A stretch of 64,000 bases of DNA from JACKII01 sp963807085 (GCA_963807085.1 CAWEBB010000007.1:124001-188000); one strand, 5' to 3'. Positions 44,304 through 55,030 are shown, numbered from the stretch's first letter. Notes: a model not told the origin generated them from the sequence alone. Numbers and translations are program-made.

Positions 44304-45684
44304 ATGGTGACTGCCTGGGCCCCCGATAGCTGGCGTTCCAAGCCCATTCGGCAGATGCCCGAGTACAGCGACAAGGCTGCGCTCGCGGCGACCGAAGAAA
44401 TCCTGGCCGGCATGCCGCCGCTGGTTTTTGCTGGCGAGGCACGCGCACTGAAAAAGGCGTTGGCCAGTGTCGCGGAGGGCCGGGGGTTTCTGTTGCAGGG
44501 CGGCGATTGCGCCGAAAGCTTCGCCGAATTCAACGCCAACAATATCCGGGATACGTTCCGCGTTCTGCTCCAGATGGCGGTGGTCCTCACCTATGGAGCG
44601 GCCGTTCCGGTCGTGAAGGTCGGCCGCCTTGCCGGGCAGTACGCCAAGCCGCGTTCGTCGGAAACCGAGACCCAGGGCGATGTCACCTTGCCGAGCTACC
44701 GCGGCGACATCATCAACGCCATGGAGTTCGACAAGGACGCGCGCGAGCCGGACCCGGCCCGCATGGTGCGCAGCTACTCCCAGGCGTCGTCCACGTTGAA
44801 TCTGTTGCGCGCCTTCGCCCAGGGCGGTTACGCCGACCTGCACCAAGTGCATCGCTGGAACCTGGATTTCGTCGAGAAAAGCGCCCAGTCCGCCCGCTAT
44901 CAGGAACTGGCGGACCGGCTGACGGAGACGCTGGAGTTCATGGCCGCCTGTGGCCTTGACTAGCGAGACCACGCCGCAAATCCGCGAAACCAGCTTCTAC
45001 ACCAGCCACGAATCCCTGCTGTTGCCCTATGAGCAATCGATGACCCGCATCGATAGCACCTCGGGCGAGTGGTACGACACCTCCGCCCATATGCTGTGGA
45101 TCGGAGACCGCACCCGGCAGGTGGACGGCGCCCATGTGGAGTTCCTGCGCGGCGTCAAGAATCCGATCGGCATGAAATGCGGCCCGAGCCTGGAGCCGGA
45201 CGATATGCTTCGCCTGATCGACGCACTGAACCCAGCCAACGAGCCCGGCCGGCTGACCCTGATCGCCCGCATGGGCGTCGACGGCATCGAGAACGGCCTG
45301 CCGCGCTTGATCCGGGCGATTGAACGCGAGGGCAAGAAGGTGGTCTGGTCATGCGATCCGATGCACGGCAACACGATCACCGCCGGCGGCTATAAGACCC
45401 GTCCGTTCAACCGGATCATCGGTGAGGTTCAAGGGTTCTTTGCGGTCCATCGCGCGGAAGGCACCCATCCGGGTGGCATTCATGTCGAAATGACCGGCCA
45501 GAACGTGACCGAGTGCCTGGGCGGCGCCCAGGCAATCAGCGAGGCCGGCCTGGGCGCGCGCTATCACACCCATTGCGACCCGCGCCTGAATGCGTCGCAG
45601 GCCTTGGAACTCGCCTTCTTGATTGCCGAGCAACTGAAAGAAGAACGGCGCTATGGGACGATTCCCATGGCGGCTCAAGGGTAA
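44304..45684 (+). CDS. aroG: Class II 3-deoxy-7-phosphoheptulonate synthase, one frameshift
   Basis: First enzyme of the shikimate pathway, condensing PEP and erythrose 4-phosphate. About 459 residues after repair, as usual for the plant-like class II. The first half has FLLQGGDCAESFAEF, VVKVGRLAGQYAKPRSSETE and LPSYRGDIINAMEF. A UAG ends frame 1 at about 44962. The +1 frame resumes TSETTPQIRETSFYTSHE and carries VEFLRGVKNPIGMKCGPSLE, VWSCDPMHGNT and GGIHVEMTGQNVTECLGGA. The break is one extra base near CCTTGACTAG (3n+1). A broken single-copy aroG would be costly, so an assembly error is likely. GGAG precedes the ATG. Confidence 0.88.
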
Positions 45685-45698
45685 CCGGTTTCGACGCG

Positions 45699-46865
45699 GT
45701 GAGCACAAAGGGGCAGAACGAGTCCATCGCTACCCGCCCGCGTGAAGACGAGGTGGCGCGCTACACGGATGCCTATTTCCGCAAGACCAAGGCCACGGTC
45801 GGAAAGTTTGGCGATGTGGCCGTCACCTATGCCGTCTTCATGCGCCGGCCCGTGGTTTGTTGTCCCCGGCTCGCCATCGACTGGATCGAGATGATCGGTC
45901 GGGCGCGCGGCATAACGTTTGACATCGAGCTACGCCACAAGGAGGGCGAGTGGGTGGGCGCGGGCGAGCCGCTCCTCTACCTCTCCGGCTCCCTCTACCA
46001 TCTGGTGGACCTGGAGACGCTCTACCTGCAGAAGCTTGGCGCGGCCTGCATGGCGGCATACAATGCCTATGAAATGTGCAAGGCGCTGCCAAAGGTTGCG
46101 TTCATGGCAATGGACGCGCGCCATTGCGCCGGGGCCGACATGGCAGAGATCATGGCCTACGCGGCCAGCGTCGGCTCCCGCTCGGCCCTGAACGATGCGG
46201 GCGCGGTCGGCTTTGTCGGCAACGCCACCGACGCCACGGCGCCGTATTTCAGCCAGCCGCACGGGTTCGGCACCATGCCGCACGCCCTGATTGGCTATGC
46301 GGGCTCGACCCTGGCCGCCGCCGAGATGTTCCACAAAACCTATCCGGATGAAAACCTGACGGTTCTGGTGGATTATTACGGCCACGAAATCCGCGATTCC
46401 CTGGAAGTTGCGGCGGCCTTCCCCCAACTCGCGGCCGAAGGACGGCTGGCGTTCCGACTGGATACCCACGGCGGACGCTATGTCGAAGGCTTGGATACCC
46501 AATCCTCCTATGCCGTCCTGGATCGGAACGCGCCGGCATCGATCCGCCAGTTCCGCACCGAGACCGAGCTTAAACACATGATCGGCACGGGCGTTTCTGC
46601 GGCCGCCGTTTGGCATCTGCGCGAGCGGCTGGATCATGCGGGATTTACGAACGTGAAGATCGTCGCCTCGTCCGGCTTCGACATTGAAAAATGCCGGGCA
46701 TTCGCGCTAGCACAAACACCGGTCGATATGATCGGCACTGGTTCCTTTCTCCCCGACCGCTGGTCGGAGACCTATGCCACCGCGGATATCGTGGAATATG
46801 GCGGCAAGCCCAGCGTCAAGGTCGGTCGCGAGTTCCTGCTGCGCCAACGGGCGGACCCGGATTAA
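45699..46865 (+). CDS. pncB: Nicotinate phosphoribosyltransferase
   Basis: About 388 residues from GTG 45699; the open frame extends to 45513, but that part overlaps aroG. It converts nicotinate plus PRPP to nicotinate mononucleotide. Marks are RYTDAYFRKTKATVGKFGD, LYLSGSLYHLVDLETLYLQK, MAMDARHCAGADMAEIMAYA, and VLVDYYGHEIRDSLEVAAAF, then the phosphate-binding IVASSGFDIEKCRAF and IGTGSFLPDRWS. The start is weakly supported, without a clear ribosome-binding site. It pairs functionally with pncA at 13790-14407. Its TAA overlaps the Anbu TAA on the other strand. Confidence 0.85.
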   Translation: MSTKGQNESIATRPREDEVARYTDAYFRKTKATVGKFGDVAVTYAVFMRRPVVCCPRLAIDWIEMIGRARGITFDIELRHKEGEWVGAGEPLLYLSGSLYHLVDLETLYLQKLGAACMAAYNAYEMCKALPKVAFMAMDARHCAGADMAEIMAYAASVGSRSALNDAGAVGFVGNATDATAPYFSQPHGFGTMPHALIGYAGSTLAAAEMFHKTYPDENLTVLVDYYGHEIRDSLEVAAAFPQLAAEGRLAFRLDTHGGRYVEGLDTQSSYAVLDRNAPASIRQFRTETELKHMIGTGVSAAAVWHLRERLDHAGFTNVKIVASSGFDIEKCRAFALAQTPVDMIGTGSFLPDRWSETYATADIVEYGGKPSVKVGREFLLRQRADPD

Positions 46866-47672
46866 CTCGCACGCTCTTTCTGGCCGTAACCGGTACCGGC
46901 ACCGAAAGCCTGCCGCTCGGCCGTCCCGTGTTTGCCCTGCTCAAACGAAAACGGCGGCAGCGCGCAAAGAGCCCGCCGCAGCAAATCGCCCCAACCGTCT
47001 GAAATCAGCTGATAGTAGGGGTCATCGTGCTCGATCCGGCGATAGTGTCCGACCTTGAGCGAATCTCGTTCATAGGTTTGGACATCGAATGGCAAGCCTA
47101 CCGACAGGTTCGCCTTCAACGTCGAGTTCGAACGAAACAAGCAGCAGCTTGACCGCGTCCTCGAAGCTCAAAAACGGGTCGTAGGCGCGCACCAGGATCG
47201 GGCGACCATATTTGGTCTCGCCAATCTGAAAGAACGGCGTATCGGTGGACGCTTCGATGAAATTGCCCTCCGAATAGACCAGAAACAGCCGTGGCTCGCT
47301 GGTCGCAATCTGCCCGCCCAAAATCACACTCGCGCCGAATGGCGCATCGCTCCGTTGGCCGTTTTCGGAACTGGTGCGAATCACATCCCGCAATGTATCT
47401 CCGACAATTCTGGCGACCTGGAACATCGACGGCGCCTCCAGGATCGACGGATTGCGCTCGGCCGGCGCCTTGGTGCGCTCGTCGAGCACGCTGATAAGCG
47501 CCTGGGTCGTCGCAAGATTCCCCGCGGTCAAGGCCGTGATCACCCGATCACCCGGCACCGACCAGGTGAACATTTTGCGAAAAACGGAAACATTGTCGAC
47601 GCCTGCATTTGTGCGGGTATCCGACATAAACACCAGGCCCCGGTTCAACTTCAGGGCGGCGCAGTAGGTCAT
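46862..47672 (-). CDS. Anbu proteasome-like Ntn hydrolase, one frameshift
   Basis: About 269 residues after repair of a one-base insertion near 47127. The N-terminal nucleophile is Thr2 of MTYCAALKLNRG, exposed by Met removal. D18 (MSDTRTNAG) and K33 (FRKMFTW) match the T1/D17/K33 proteasome set. Frame 1 reads LLLVSFE; the corrected frame gives VSFDSTLKANLSVGLPFDV, then RRIEHDDPYYQLISDGWG, the characteristic Anbu C-terminus. Known homologues form a self-compartmentalised ring. It starts within the transglutaminase stop (ATGA) as the last gene of the ATP-grasp/alpha-E/transglutaminase operon. Confidence 0.87.
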
Positions 47673-48472
47673 TGTCGCTCGACCTCGATAGTAACTGTCA
47701 TCTTTTCGCCCCCGTCACCGAAGCGCATGCCGGAAATCGGCGCCGCGCCGGAATAATCCAGCCCTGTGGCGACGCGAACATAGCGGTCGTCCGGGGATAT
47801 GCCGTTTGAGATATCGAACCCCACCCAACCGAGATCGTCGATGTGGATTTCGGCCCAGGCGTGGCCAGCGGCCTGCTCCACCTGGTCTTCGATGACCAAA
47901 TAACCGCCCACATACCGGGCTGCATAGCCCATCAGCCGTGCAGCTGAGATAAACACGTGCGCATGATCCTGGCAAACCCCGCGCTCGGCCTCCAACACGT
48001 GTTCGGCGGTTGAGGCGGAATGGGTTATGCCAGTTTCATAAATAACCCGCTCACGGATTAGAGACGAGAGATCGTGCATGCGCGCGATATCGTTTTCGAA
48101 ATCATCACCGACGGAGCGGACAAGTTTTCGAACCAGGGGCCCCGGTCGCGTCAACTCGGTAGCGCGCCGGAACAGCCACATCGGCACATAGCTGCGGTGC
48201 TTTCCGTACATCCCCTGGGCGTTGCTGGTCTCAACCTCACCTTCGCACCGAATCGATACATCGAGACGACCGGGATCAACGCTGATCAATTCAACCTGAT
48301 TACCATGATGGTCGCTGTACTCAACCTGTTTAGACCCACCGTCCACTTTGGTTGACCAGTTCAGAACAGACTGATAGCTGCGCGACTCCGGCGTCAATCG
48401 CAACCGCTGCAGCGCATAGGATACGCCTGCCTCGTATTGATAGTGAGTCAGATGGGTAATTTTAATTCGCAT
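47669..48472 (-). CDS. Transglutaminase-like cysteine protease family protein
   Basis: 267 residues from the ATG at 48472. An N-terminal beta domain, ITHLTHYQYEAGVSYALQRL, precedes the transglutaminase core. The triad is Cys in EAERGVCQDHAHVFI, His in QAAGHAWAEIHI and Asp in WVGFDISNGISPDDRYV. Proteins of this subfamily (COG1305) accompany alpha-E and ATP-grasp genes and are predicted to cleave or transfer peptides. It overlaps the Anbu gene by 4 bp. Confidence 0.9.
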   Translation of the reverse strand: MRIKITHLTHYQYEAGVSYALQRLRLTPESRSYQSVLNWSTKVDGGSKQVEYSDHHGNQVELISVDPGRLDVSIRCEGEVETSNAQGMYGKHRSYVPMWLFRRATELTRPGPLVRKLVRSVGDDFENDIARMHDLSSLIRERVIYETGITHSASTAEHVLEAERGVCQDHAHVFISAARLMGYAARYVGGYLVIEDQVEQAAGHAWAEIHIDDLGWVGFDISNGISPDDRYVRVATGLDYSGAAPISGMRFGDGGEKMTVTIEVERQ

Positions 48473-48490
48473 AGACGTGTTCAAGCAGCC

Positions 48491-49432
48491 TTATTCAAAA
48501 AATCGGAAATCCTGTTCGATCTGCTGCCCTAGCTGCCCGTTCGCGCCAAGGAACTCTATCAGAAATTCGTGCAGACCGGTGTCGAAAATACCATCGATAT
48601 CCTGGTCTGCCAGCCGGCTGTCCAATTCTGTCCCCAACTCTTGGCTTGGCATCCCGCTACCGTACTCCCGCGCCAGATCATTCAGATTGTCACAGACATT
48701 GGCATAACAAAACGTCAATGAGCGCGGCAGCCGTCTGTCAAAAATCAGAAAGTCCGCGATACCGGCAGAATCCACGTCGCCTCCATTCAACCAATGATAG
48801 GATCTGTCGGCAGAAACGGACCGCAGGATCGTCTCCCATTGCATATTGTCGAACGGTGAACCGACGTAAGACGCCGAAGGCAGCAACAGGAAATACTTAA
48901 CATCAAGAATACGGGCCGTATTGTCCGCCCGTTCCAAAAACGTACCCAGCCGGGCGAAATTATAGATGTCGTTGCGCAGCATCGTGCCGTGCGTCGCCCC
49001 GCGCACCAACGCGCTCTGCCGCCGTATCAGGCCCAGAACATCGGGCAAATCGCGCTCACGGATGGGCCGCGCCATGGCTTCGCTAAGGGCAATCCAGCAT
49101 TCGTTCGTCGCTTCCCAGGCCTCGCGCGTCAGTGCGGTGCGGACCATCCTGGCATTGTCCCTCGCCATGCGGATCATCGAGATGATGCTGGATGGATTGG
49201 ATTTGTCACGCAGCAAAAAGTTCGTGACCGACGATGTGTCGACCTGATCATGCTGCTCCATAAAGGACGCCCTGATTCCCACCGTCGTCAGCACCGATTC
49301 CCACTCTCCCTCCGCTTCGGCAAGGCTGGTCAGCGCCATCTGGTGGCCGGCCTGCACCAAACGCGCCATGTTTTCGCTGCGCTCCAAGTAGCGGAACATC
49401 CAAAAAAGGCCGCCGGCTGTCCTCCCAAGCAT
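48491..49432 (-). CDS. Alpha-E domain protein
   Basis: A 313-residue all-helical protein. MLGRTAGGLFWMFRYLERSEN with NMARLVQAGHQM is the classical alpha-E opening, and ADNTARILDVKYFLLLPSA and LPRSLTFCYANVCDNLNDLA are later conserved blocks. The biochemical role is unknown; it is found almost only beside circularly permuted ATP-grasp genes. It begins 4 nt after the ATP-grasp stop. Confidence 0.92.
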   Translation of the reverse strand: MLGRTAGGLFWMFRYLERSENMARLVQAGHQMALTSLAEAEGEWESVLTTVGIRASFMEQHDQVDTSSVTNFLLRDKSNPSSIISMIRMARDNARMVRTALTREAWEATNECWIALSEAMARPIRERDLPDVLGLIRRQSALVRGATHGTMLRNDIYNFARLGTFLERADNTARILDVKYFLLLPSASYVGSPFDNMQWETILRSVSADRSYHWLNGGDVDSAGIADFLIFDRRLPRSLTFCYANVCDNLNDLAREYGSGMPSQELGTELDSRLADQDIDGIFDTGLHEFLIEFLGANGQLGQQIEQDFRFFE

Positions 49433-49436
49433 GTGG

Positions 49437-50856
49437 CTACTCCTCCAGCACCCAAGTATCCTTCGTCCCGCCGCCCTGACTGGAATTGACCACCAAGGAG
49501 CCTTTTTTCATCGCGACCCGCGTCAGGCCGCCCGGCGTTATTTCGATCCCGCGCGGCGAGACCAGAACGAACGGCCGCAGATCGACATGACGCGGTGCGA
49601 GGCCGCTGCGGGTCATGGTCGGCACGGTCGACAGCGATAAGGTTGGCTGCGCGATATAATTGGCGGGGCGCGACTTCAGCTTGCGGGCGAACGACGCGAT
49701 TTCCCGCTTGCTGGCAGCCGGACCTATCAACATGCCGTATCCGCCAGAGCCGTGCACTTCCTTCACGACCAGTTCGCTCAGGTTTTCCAGAACATAGGCC
49801 AGCGAATCCGGATCCGAACAGCGCCAGGTCGGGACGTTCCGCAATATAGCCTTTTCGCCGGTATAGAATTCGATGATGTCGGGCATATAGGAGTAAATTG
49901 CCTTGTCGTCGGCGATGCCGGTACCGGGCGCATTTGCAATAGTAATGCCGCCGGCGCGGTAAATATCCATGATGCCGGGCACGCCCAGCAGCGAGTCCTG
50001 ACGAAAAGTCATGGGATCCAGGTAGTCGTCATCCACCCGCCGGTACAGCACGTCGATCGGCGTAAAACCGCGCGTCGTCCGCATGGCGACCCGGCCGTCG
50101 ACAATGCGCAGATCTCCACCCTCCACCAGTTCCGCCCCCATCTGATCGGCGAGAAAGGAATGCTCAAAATAGGCGGAGTTCTGAATACCGGGCGTCAAGA
50201 CGGCGACGACCGGGCCGGCCGGTCGTGCCGGCCGGTGCGGAGGCAGCGAGCGATCGGCGCAATAGCGCCGGATAGTTGCGCACCGAGCGCACTGGCATCA
50301 GGGTGAAAAGTTCGGGAAACATCTGGCGCATAGTCTCCCGGTTCTCCAGCACATAGGAGATGCCAGAAGGCGTGCGCGCATTGTCTTCGAGCACGAAAAA
50401 ATCGTCAGGCCCAGTCCGTATGATATCGATGCCGACAATGTGGGTATAAACCCCACCCGGCACTTGCAGGCCGATCATCTGGGGAAGAAAGGCGTCATTT
50501 CCCGTGATCATCTCTGCCGGCACACGGCCTGCCCGCACGATTTCCTGGCGGTGATACACGTCGTGCAGAAATGCATTGATTGCCCGCACCCGTTGCTCGA
50601 TTCCCCGCGCCATGCGAGACCATTCCCTGGCCGCGATGATCCGGGGGACGATATCGAACGGTATCAGGCGTTCGGTCGCTTCCTCCGCGCCATAGACATT
50701 GAAGGTTATGCCGATGCGCCGGAAAACGGCCTCTGCATCGGCCAGCTTTTTGCGCAACCCTGTCAGGTCTTCCGCGCCGAACCAGTCGGCATAGGCGGCA
50801 TACGGCGCGCGCGGCGTCCCGTCTTCCGCCAACATTTCATCGAATGTGTTTTCCAT
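49437..50856 (-). CDS. Circularly permuted ATP-grasp protein, one frameshift
   Basis: About 472 residues after repair. Frame 1: TFNVYGAEEATERLIPFDIV, VRAINAFLHDVYHRQEI, IVGIDIIRTGPDDFFVLEDN, ARTPSGISYVLENR, then SVRNYPALLRRSLAASAPAG. The +1 frame resumes GPVVAVLTPGIQNSAYFEHS and continues with LYRRVDDDYLDP, KEVHGSGGYGMLIGP and PRHVDLRPFVLVS. These are the DUF404/407-type ATP-grasp blocks of predicted peptide ligases. The break lies in a CCGGCC-rich run near 50218 (one extra base, 3n+1). It is the first gene of the Anbu operon, 132 bp from glk. Confidence 0.88.
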
Positions 50857-50988
50857 GCAGCCTATCTTATGTGGTTAAAGGCAATGCGCAACAGCAGCAA
50901 TATGCCCGTTGCGCCGCAGTGTGTTTCAACCCGTAAAGAAAAATCGCGCATGGTTCAGGAAATGGCCGCTTAATCAAACTGTTTCACT

Positions 50989-51882
50989 CTAAAATTGCAA
51001 ATGCGTCAATCCTAGCAAAGCAGGGTTTTCGATCAGGATCCGACACAACGCCACGCGCTGCAGAAGCTTGGTCATAGGACCATGGTCACAGAAATGCTGA
51101 ATTAGTACCGCTTCGTCTATCAGCTCGTCCCACCCCCCCAAGACGCCGCCGCAAAAGAAGACGCCTCCCCAGGCTCCGGTCGCCAGAACGGCGTCGCCGG
51201 TGAACCGGCCGAGGAGACTAGAGTAAATGGCAGCCTTATCCGGAAAGTGAGACCGCGGTGTCACTGCATCGGCCCATGCGCCTGCGAGCCGCTGCCAGCC
51301 CGGGCCGGCGAGCAGATCTTCGAAGGTATCCCCATGCTCCAACAGCGCCATTTCTTGCGGCGTTGTAGCGCCAAAACGGAGATGACCGACCTCCGTCGGC
51401 AACGCAATCCAGCCGGCATTCGTCGGGATGGCCACCGCTGCGCCCAGCCCAGTGCCAACATTAACCGCCAGCATCGGCATGGGTGGCTGATTCGGCTCTC
51501 CCGGCGAAACGATCCGGCAGTCGTTTTCACGCAGCACCGGCAATGCATGGGCTATGGCCGCCAAATCGTTGATGAGGCGGACGGGCACGCCACCGAAACG
51601 CTCGGACAAATTGGTTTCACTCAGATGCCACGGAGCGTTCGTCATGGACACCTCGCCGGAGCGAACCGGACCGGCAACGGCAATCGCCATCCGCTTAACG
51701 GATGATAAACTCACCCCGGCGTTTTCCATATAGTCGTGGACCGCATCCGCAAAGCCGGAATAGCGGCCCACTGGCAGGCTGACGAGATTTTCGGGGGAGC
51801 CGGACCGGTGAACTGTCGCGAAGCGGGCATTCGTTCCTCCGACATCCGCAATCAAGCGGAGCCCATCGCCCACGCTGTTCAT
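50989..51882 (-). CDS. glk: Glucokinase
   Basis: A 297-residue hexokinase-fold enzyme that phosphorylates glucose. Phosphate-1 is LIADVGGTNARFA. The glucose site is in SMTNAPWHLSE, and LINDLAAIAHALP carries the catalytic Asp. VNVGTGLGAAVA is the phosphate-2 loop, ALPTEVGHLRFG completes the glucose site, and GGVFFCGGVLGGW the adenosine motif. It starts 1 nt after the otsA stop, at the end of the trehalose operon, where it can reuse glucose released from trehalose. Confidence 0.9.
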   Translation of the reverse strand: MNSVGDGLRLIADVGGTNARFATVHRSGSPENLVSLPVGRYSGFADAVHDYMENAGVSLSSVKRMAIAVAGPVRSGEVSMTNAPWHLSETNLSERFGGVPVRLINDLAAIAHALPVLRENDCRIVSPGEPNQPPMPMLAVNVGTGLGAAVAIPTNAGWIALPTEVGHLRFGATTPQEMALLEHGDTFEDLLAGPGWQRLAGAWADAVTPRSHFPDKAAIYSSLLGRFTGDAVLATGAWGGVFFCGGVLGGWDELIDEAVLIQHFCDHGPMTKLLQRVALCRILIENPALLGLTHLQF

Positions 51883-51883
51883 C

Positions 51884-53258
51884 CTAGTTCCCGGTTAGCG
51901 ACGACAGGAATGCGTTGCGCCAGGCGGTAACGTCATTGCGCGAAATCCGGTCGAACAGTGCCTGATGGCGCTGCTGCCGTTCTTCAAGCCCCATGGAAAT
52001 GGCGGTGTTCAGGGCCTCGGCAACTTCGTCGTGATCGTAAGGGTTGACGATCAAGGCTTCTTTCATCTCCCCGGCGGCACCGGCAAACTGCGACAGCACC
52101 AGCACGCCCGGATCTTCTGGATTCTTGCGCCGCCACATATTCCTTCGCAACCAGGTTCATGCCATCGCGCAACGGCGTGACCAGCCCCACCGAGCATGCC
52201 CGGCACAATGCCGCCAGCGTCGCCCGGGGCAACGAACGGTGAATGTAATGGATCGGCGTCCAGTCATAATCCCCAAAGTAGCCATTAATGGCGCCCGTCA
52301 ATCGCTCCAACTCCTCGCGGATATCACCATATGCAGGCAGTTCACTGCGGGTGGGCGGCGCGATCTGCAGGAGCATCGTTTGCTTCTGCGTGCGCGGGCT
52401 TTCGTATTGCTCCAGAAAGCACCGGTAAGCGAGAAAGCGGTCCGGTAGCCCCTTCGAGTAGTCCAGACGATCGACCCCGAGAATATGGTGCTTGACCGCG
52501 TCCCATCTCAGCCGGGCGACAATGGTGTTCGCCTCTTTGGTTCGAGCCATTGCAGAAAAGGCTTCGACATCGATCCCGATCGGGAAAGCATCGAAGCGTA
52601 CCTCGGGTTTGGCATGCCGAAATGGGTGTGTCGCGGCATCAACCTGATCCTGCGTTTCCTCAATGTAATGCAATAGGTTGTCGCGATCGTTGTCCGTTTG
52701 AACACCAACCAGATCGTAGGCAAATAAACAATCGAACAACCATTCATGATCGGGCACGGCGATAATGACGTCAAGTGGCGGCACGGGTATATGCAGAAAA
52801 AAGCCAATTCGGTTGGTCAATCCCAACGTGCGCAGCGACGCGGCGAGCGGAATTAAATGATAGTCATGAACCCAGATCACGTCGTCCGGCTCGACGAGCG
52901 CGGCCAGCACCTTGGCGAAACGCTTGTTAACGCTTTGATACACTTCCTGCGATTTTACAGAAAATTTGGCCAAGTCCAGCCGGTAATGAAAAACCGGCCA
53001 AAGCGCACGATTGGAATAGCCTAAGTAATACTCCTCGTATTCCTGTTCGGTCAGCGGCACCGTCGCCAGCGTTACCTTTCCATGCTGCTCCAGTTCAACG
53101 CCAATCCGGGCTGACTCCTCAACGATGTCCCCCTTCCAGCCAAACCAAATGCCTTCCTCTTCGCGGAAAGCATCACTTACCGCGACGGCGAGTCCGCCCG
53201 ATTGAGAGGCGCTGGTCGGGTCGGCGACCCGGTTCGAGACAATGATGAGACGGCTCAC
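51884..53258 (-). CDS. otsA: Trehalose-6-phosphate synthase, one frameshift
   Basis: About 457 residues after repair; GT20 enzyme making trehalose 6-phosphate from UDP-glucose and glucose 6-phosphate. GTG 53258 overlaps the GH15 stop (GTGA), with GGGAGA upstream. Marks are RLIIVSNRVADP, GIWFGWKGDI, NRALWPVFHYRLDLA, VIWVHDYHLIPLAASLR, IGFFLHIPVPP, GVDRLDYSKGLPDRFLAYR and PLRDGMNLVAKEYVAAQ. The frame is lost near 52135 and resumes +1 as NPEDPGVLVLSQFAGAAGEM with the usual C-terminus. The extra base is probably the G of CAAGAAT (3n+1). Confidence 0.9.
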
Positions 53259-55030
53259 AATTGGGTCTCCCACGGCGCGGAAAGACGCATGGCACCGTTG
53301 ATAATACCAACCAACGAATAGGTTTGGGGGAAGTTCCCCCAGCCCTCCCCCGTCTTCATGTCCGTATCTTCCGACATCAGGCCCAACGCGTTTCGGGCAT
53401 TCAGCAAATCGACGAAGTACTCTCTTGCCTCTTCCTTGCGGCCTATCCTGGCCAACGCATCCAGCCGCCAGAATGCACAGACATTGAAACTTACGGCCGG
53501 CGCGCCGAGATCATCCGCTTCTTCGTAGCGAAGCATGAACGCGCCCCGGCCCAGCGTATCTGACAAGGCATCAACTGTGTTCCTGAACCGCGGATCGTTA
53601 CCGCTGATCATGCCGACCTCACCCATTAACAATACGCTGGCGTCCAGCGTCTGTCCCTCAAAACTTTCCACGAACGCGTTGCGCTTGGGCGACCATGCGC
53701 GCTGCAGGATCGCCTCCCGGATCACCGCAGCCCGTCCACCCCATAACCGGGTTCGCTCTCCCAAGCCGAAACGCGCCGCAATCTTCGCCAGCCGGTCGCA
53801 CGCCGCCCAGCACATCACCGAAGAAGACGTATGAATGCGCGCACGGGTACGCAATTCCCAGACACCCGCATCTGGCTTGTCGTGCAGTTCCCATGCCTGT
53901 TCTCCCAAACGCTCCAACATGGCAAACGCCTCGGGGCCGGCATCCATGTAAAGGCGCTGATCGAAGAAGGCGGGTGCGGCTCCGAGAATGACGTTACCAT
54001 AGGTATCATGCTGAAAATGCTCGGCAGCCTGGTTGCCGATCCGGACCGGCCCCATGCCCCGATAACCTTGAAGATCAGGCGCGATACGTTCGGTCAAATC
54101 GTGTTCCAGACCAACGCCCAGCACCGGCTGAATGTGGCCGCCGGCGGCATCGCTGACGACGTTCATCAGCCAGCCGAAATACCTCTCCATCGTCCGGGTA
54201 GCGGCGAGGCTGTTGAGCGCCCTCACCGTAAAAAACGCGTCGCGAACCCAGCAATAGCGGTAATCCCAATTGCGGCCGCTGTCCGGCGCCTCCGGCAGCG
54301 AGGTTGTCATTGCCGCCACGATCGCACCGGTGGCTTCGTAGTTGCACAGCTTGAGCGCAATTGCCGACCGAATGACGGCATCCTGCCACTCCAGCGGTAT
54401 GGCAAGGCGGCGTGACCAAGCCAGCCAGTAGTTCAGCGTTTCGCGGCGAAAACGGTGCGCAACGTCTTCCGGTGCTTCCGTCAGCGACTTGTCCGCACCC
54501 AGAATAAAATGGTACTCGCGGTCAAGATTGAATACACGCTCTGCCAGCACATAGTCCAGCGGCGCGTTGGTCGTCACCCGCACGGCCATGTCGCGACCGG
54601 CATAGCGCAGGTGGGTCGTCCCTCTCGTGACGGTCGGCGCGGCGCCACCCCACTCGAACCGCGGCCGGATCCGCACGCGTATGCGCGGCCAGCCGGCCAC
54701 CGGGCGGATCGAGCGGATCACCATCTGCGGCCGGAACATCCGCCCAAGCGCGGAGAAGCGCGGTGCGAAGTCTACGATCTCCACCTCACCGGAATCCGCG
54801 CACAACCGGGTCCGCAGGACGGCGGTATTGGTGTCGTATTTTTGTATAGTGGAAGTTTGATTTTTCAACTCGAAGGTGAATGCACCATCATGGCAGTCGC
54901 CGGGGCCGTTTCCCACCAGCCCGTGGAACACTGGCTCCCCGTCAAACCGCGGCAAACAAAGCCACACGAGGCGGGCCTGATCATCGATCAAGCCGGCGAC
55001 CGAACAGTTGCCGATCATGCCTAAACGCAT
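53255..55030 (-). CDS. GH15-family glycoside hydrolase (glucoamylase/trehalase-like)
   Basis: A 591-residue enzyme. IGNCSVAGLIDDQARLVWLC is the typical start of bacterial GH15 proteins. RNWDYRYCWVRDAFFTVRAL forms part of the sugar site, and MCWAACDRLAKIA, NAFVESFEGQTLDASVLLM and SFNVCAFWRLDALARIG follow. There is no signal peptide, so it works in the cytoplasm. Some GH15 relatives are trehalases, and its place between otsB and otsA fits a trehalose or alpha-glucan role. The ATG at 55030 lies inside the otsB end. Confidence 0.87.
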   Translation of the reverse strand: MRLGMIGNCSVAGLIDDQARLVWLCLPRFDGEPVFHGLVGNGPGDCHDGAFTFELKNQTSTIQKYDTNTAVLRTRLCADSGEVEIVDFAPRFSALGRMFRPQMVIRSIRPVAGWPRIRVRIRPRFEWGGAAPTVTRGTTHLRYAGRDMAVRVTTNAPLDYVLAERVFNLDREYHFILGADKSLTEAPEDVAHRFRRETLNYWLAWSRRLAIPLEWQDAVIRSAIALKLCNYEATGAIVAAMTTSLPEAPDSGRNWDYRYCWVRDAFFTVRALNSLAATRTMERYFGWLMNVVSDAAGGHIQPVLGVGLEHDLTERIAPDLQGYRGMGPVRIGNQAAEHFQHDTYGNVILGAAPAFFDQRLYMDAGPEAFAMLERLGEQAWELHDKPDAGVWELRTRARIHTSSSVMCWAACDRLAKIAARFGLGERTRLWGGRAAVIREAILQRAWSPKRNAFVESFEGQTLDASVLLMGEVGMISGNDPRFRNTVDALSDTLGRGAFMLRYEEADDLGAPAVSFNVCAFWRLDALARIGRKEEAREYFVDLLNARNALGLMSEDTDMKTGEGWGNFPQTYSLVGIINGAMRLSAPWETQL

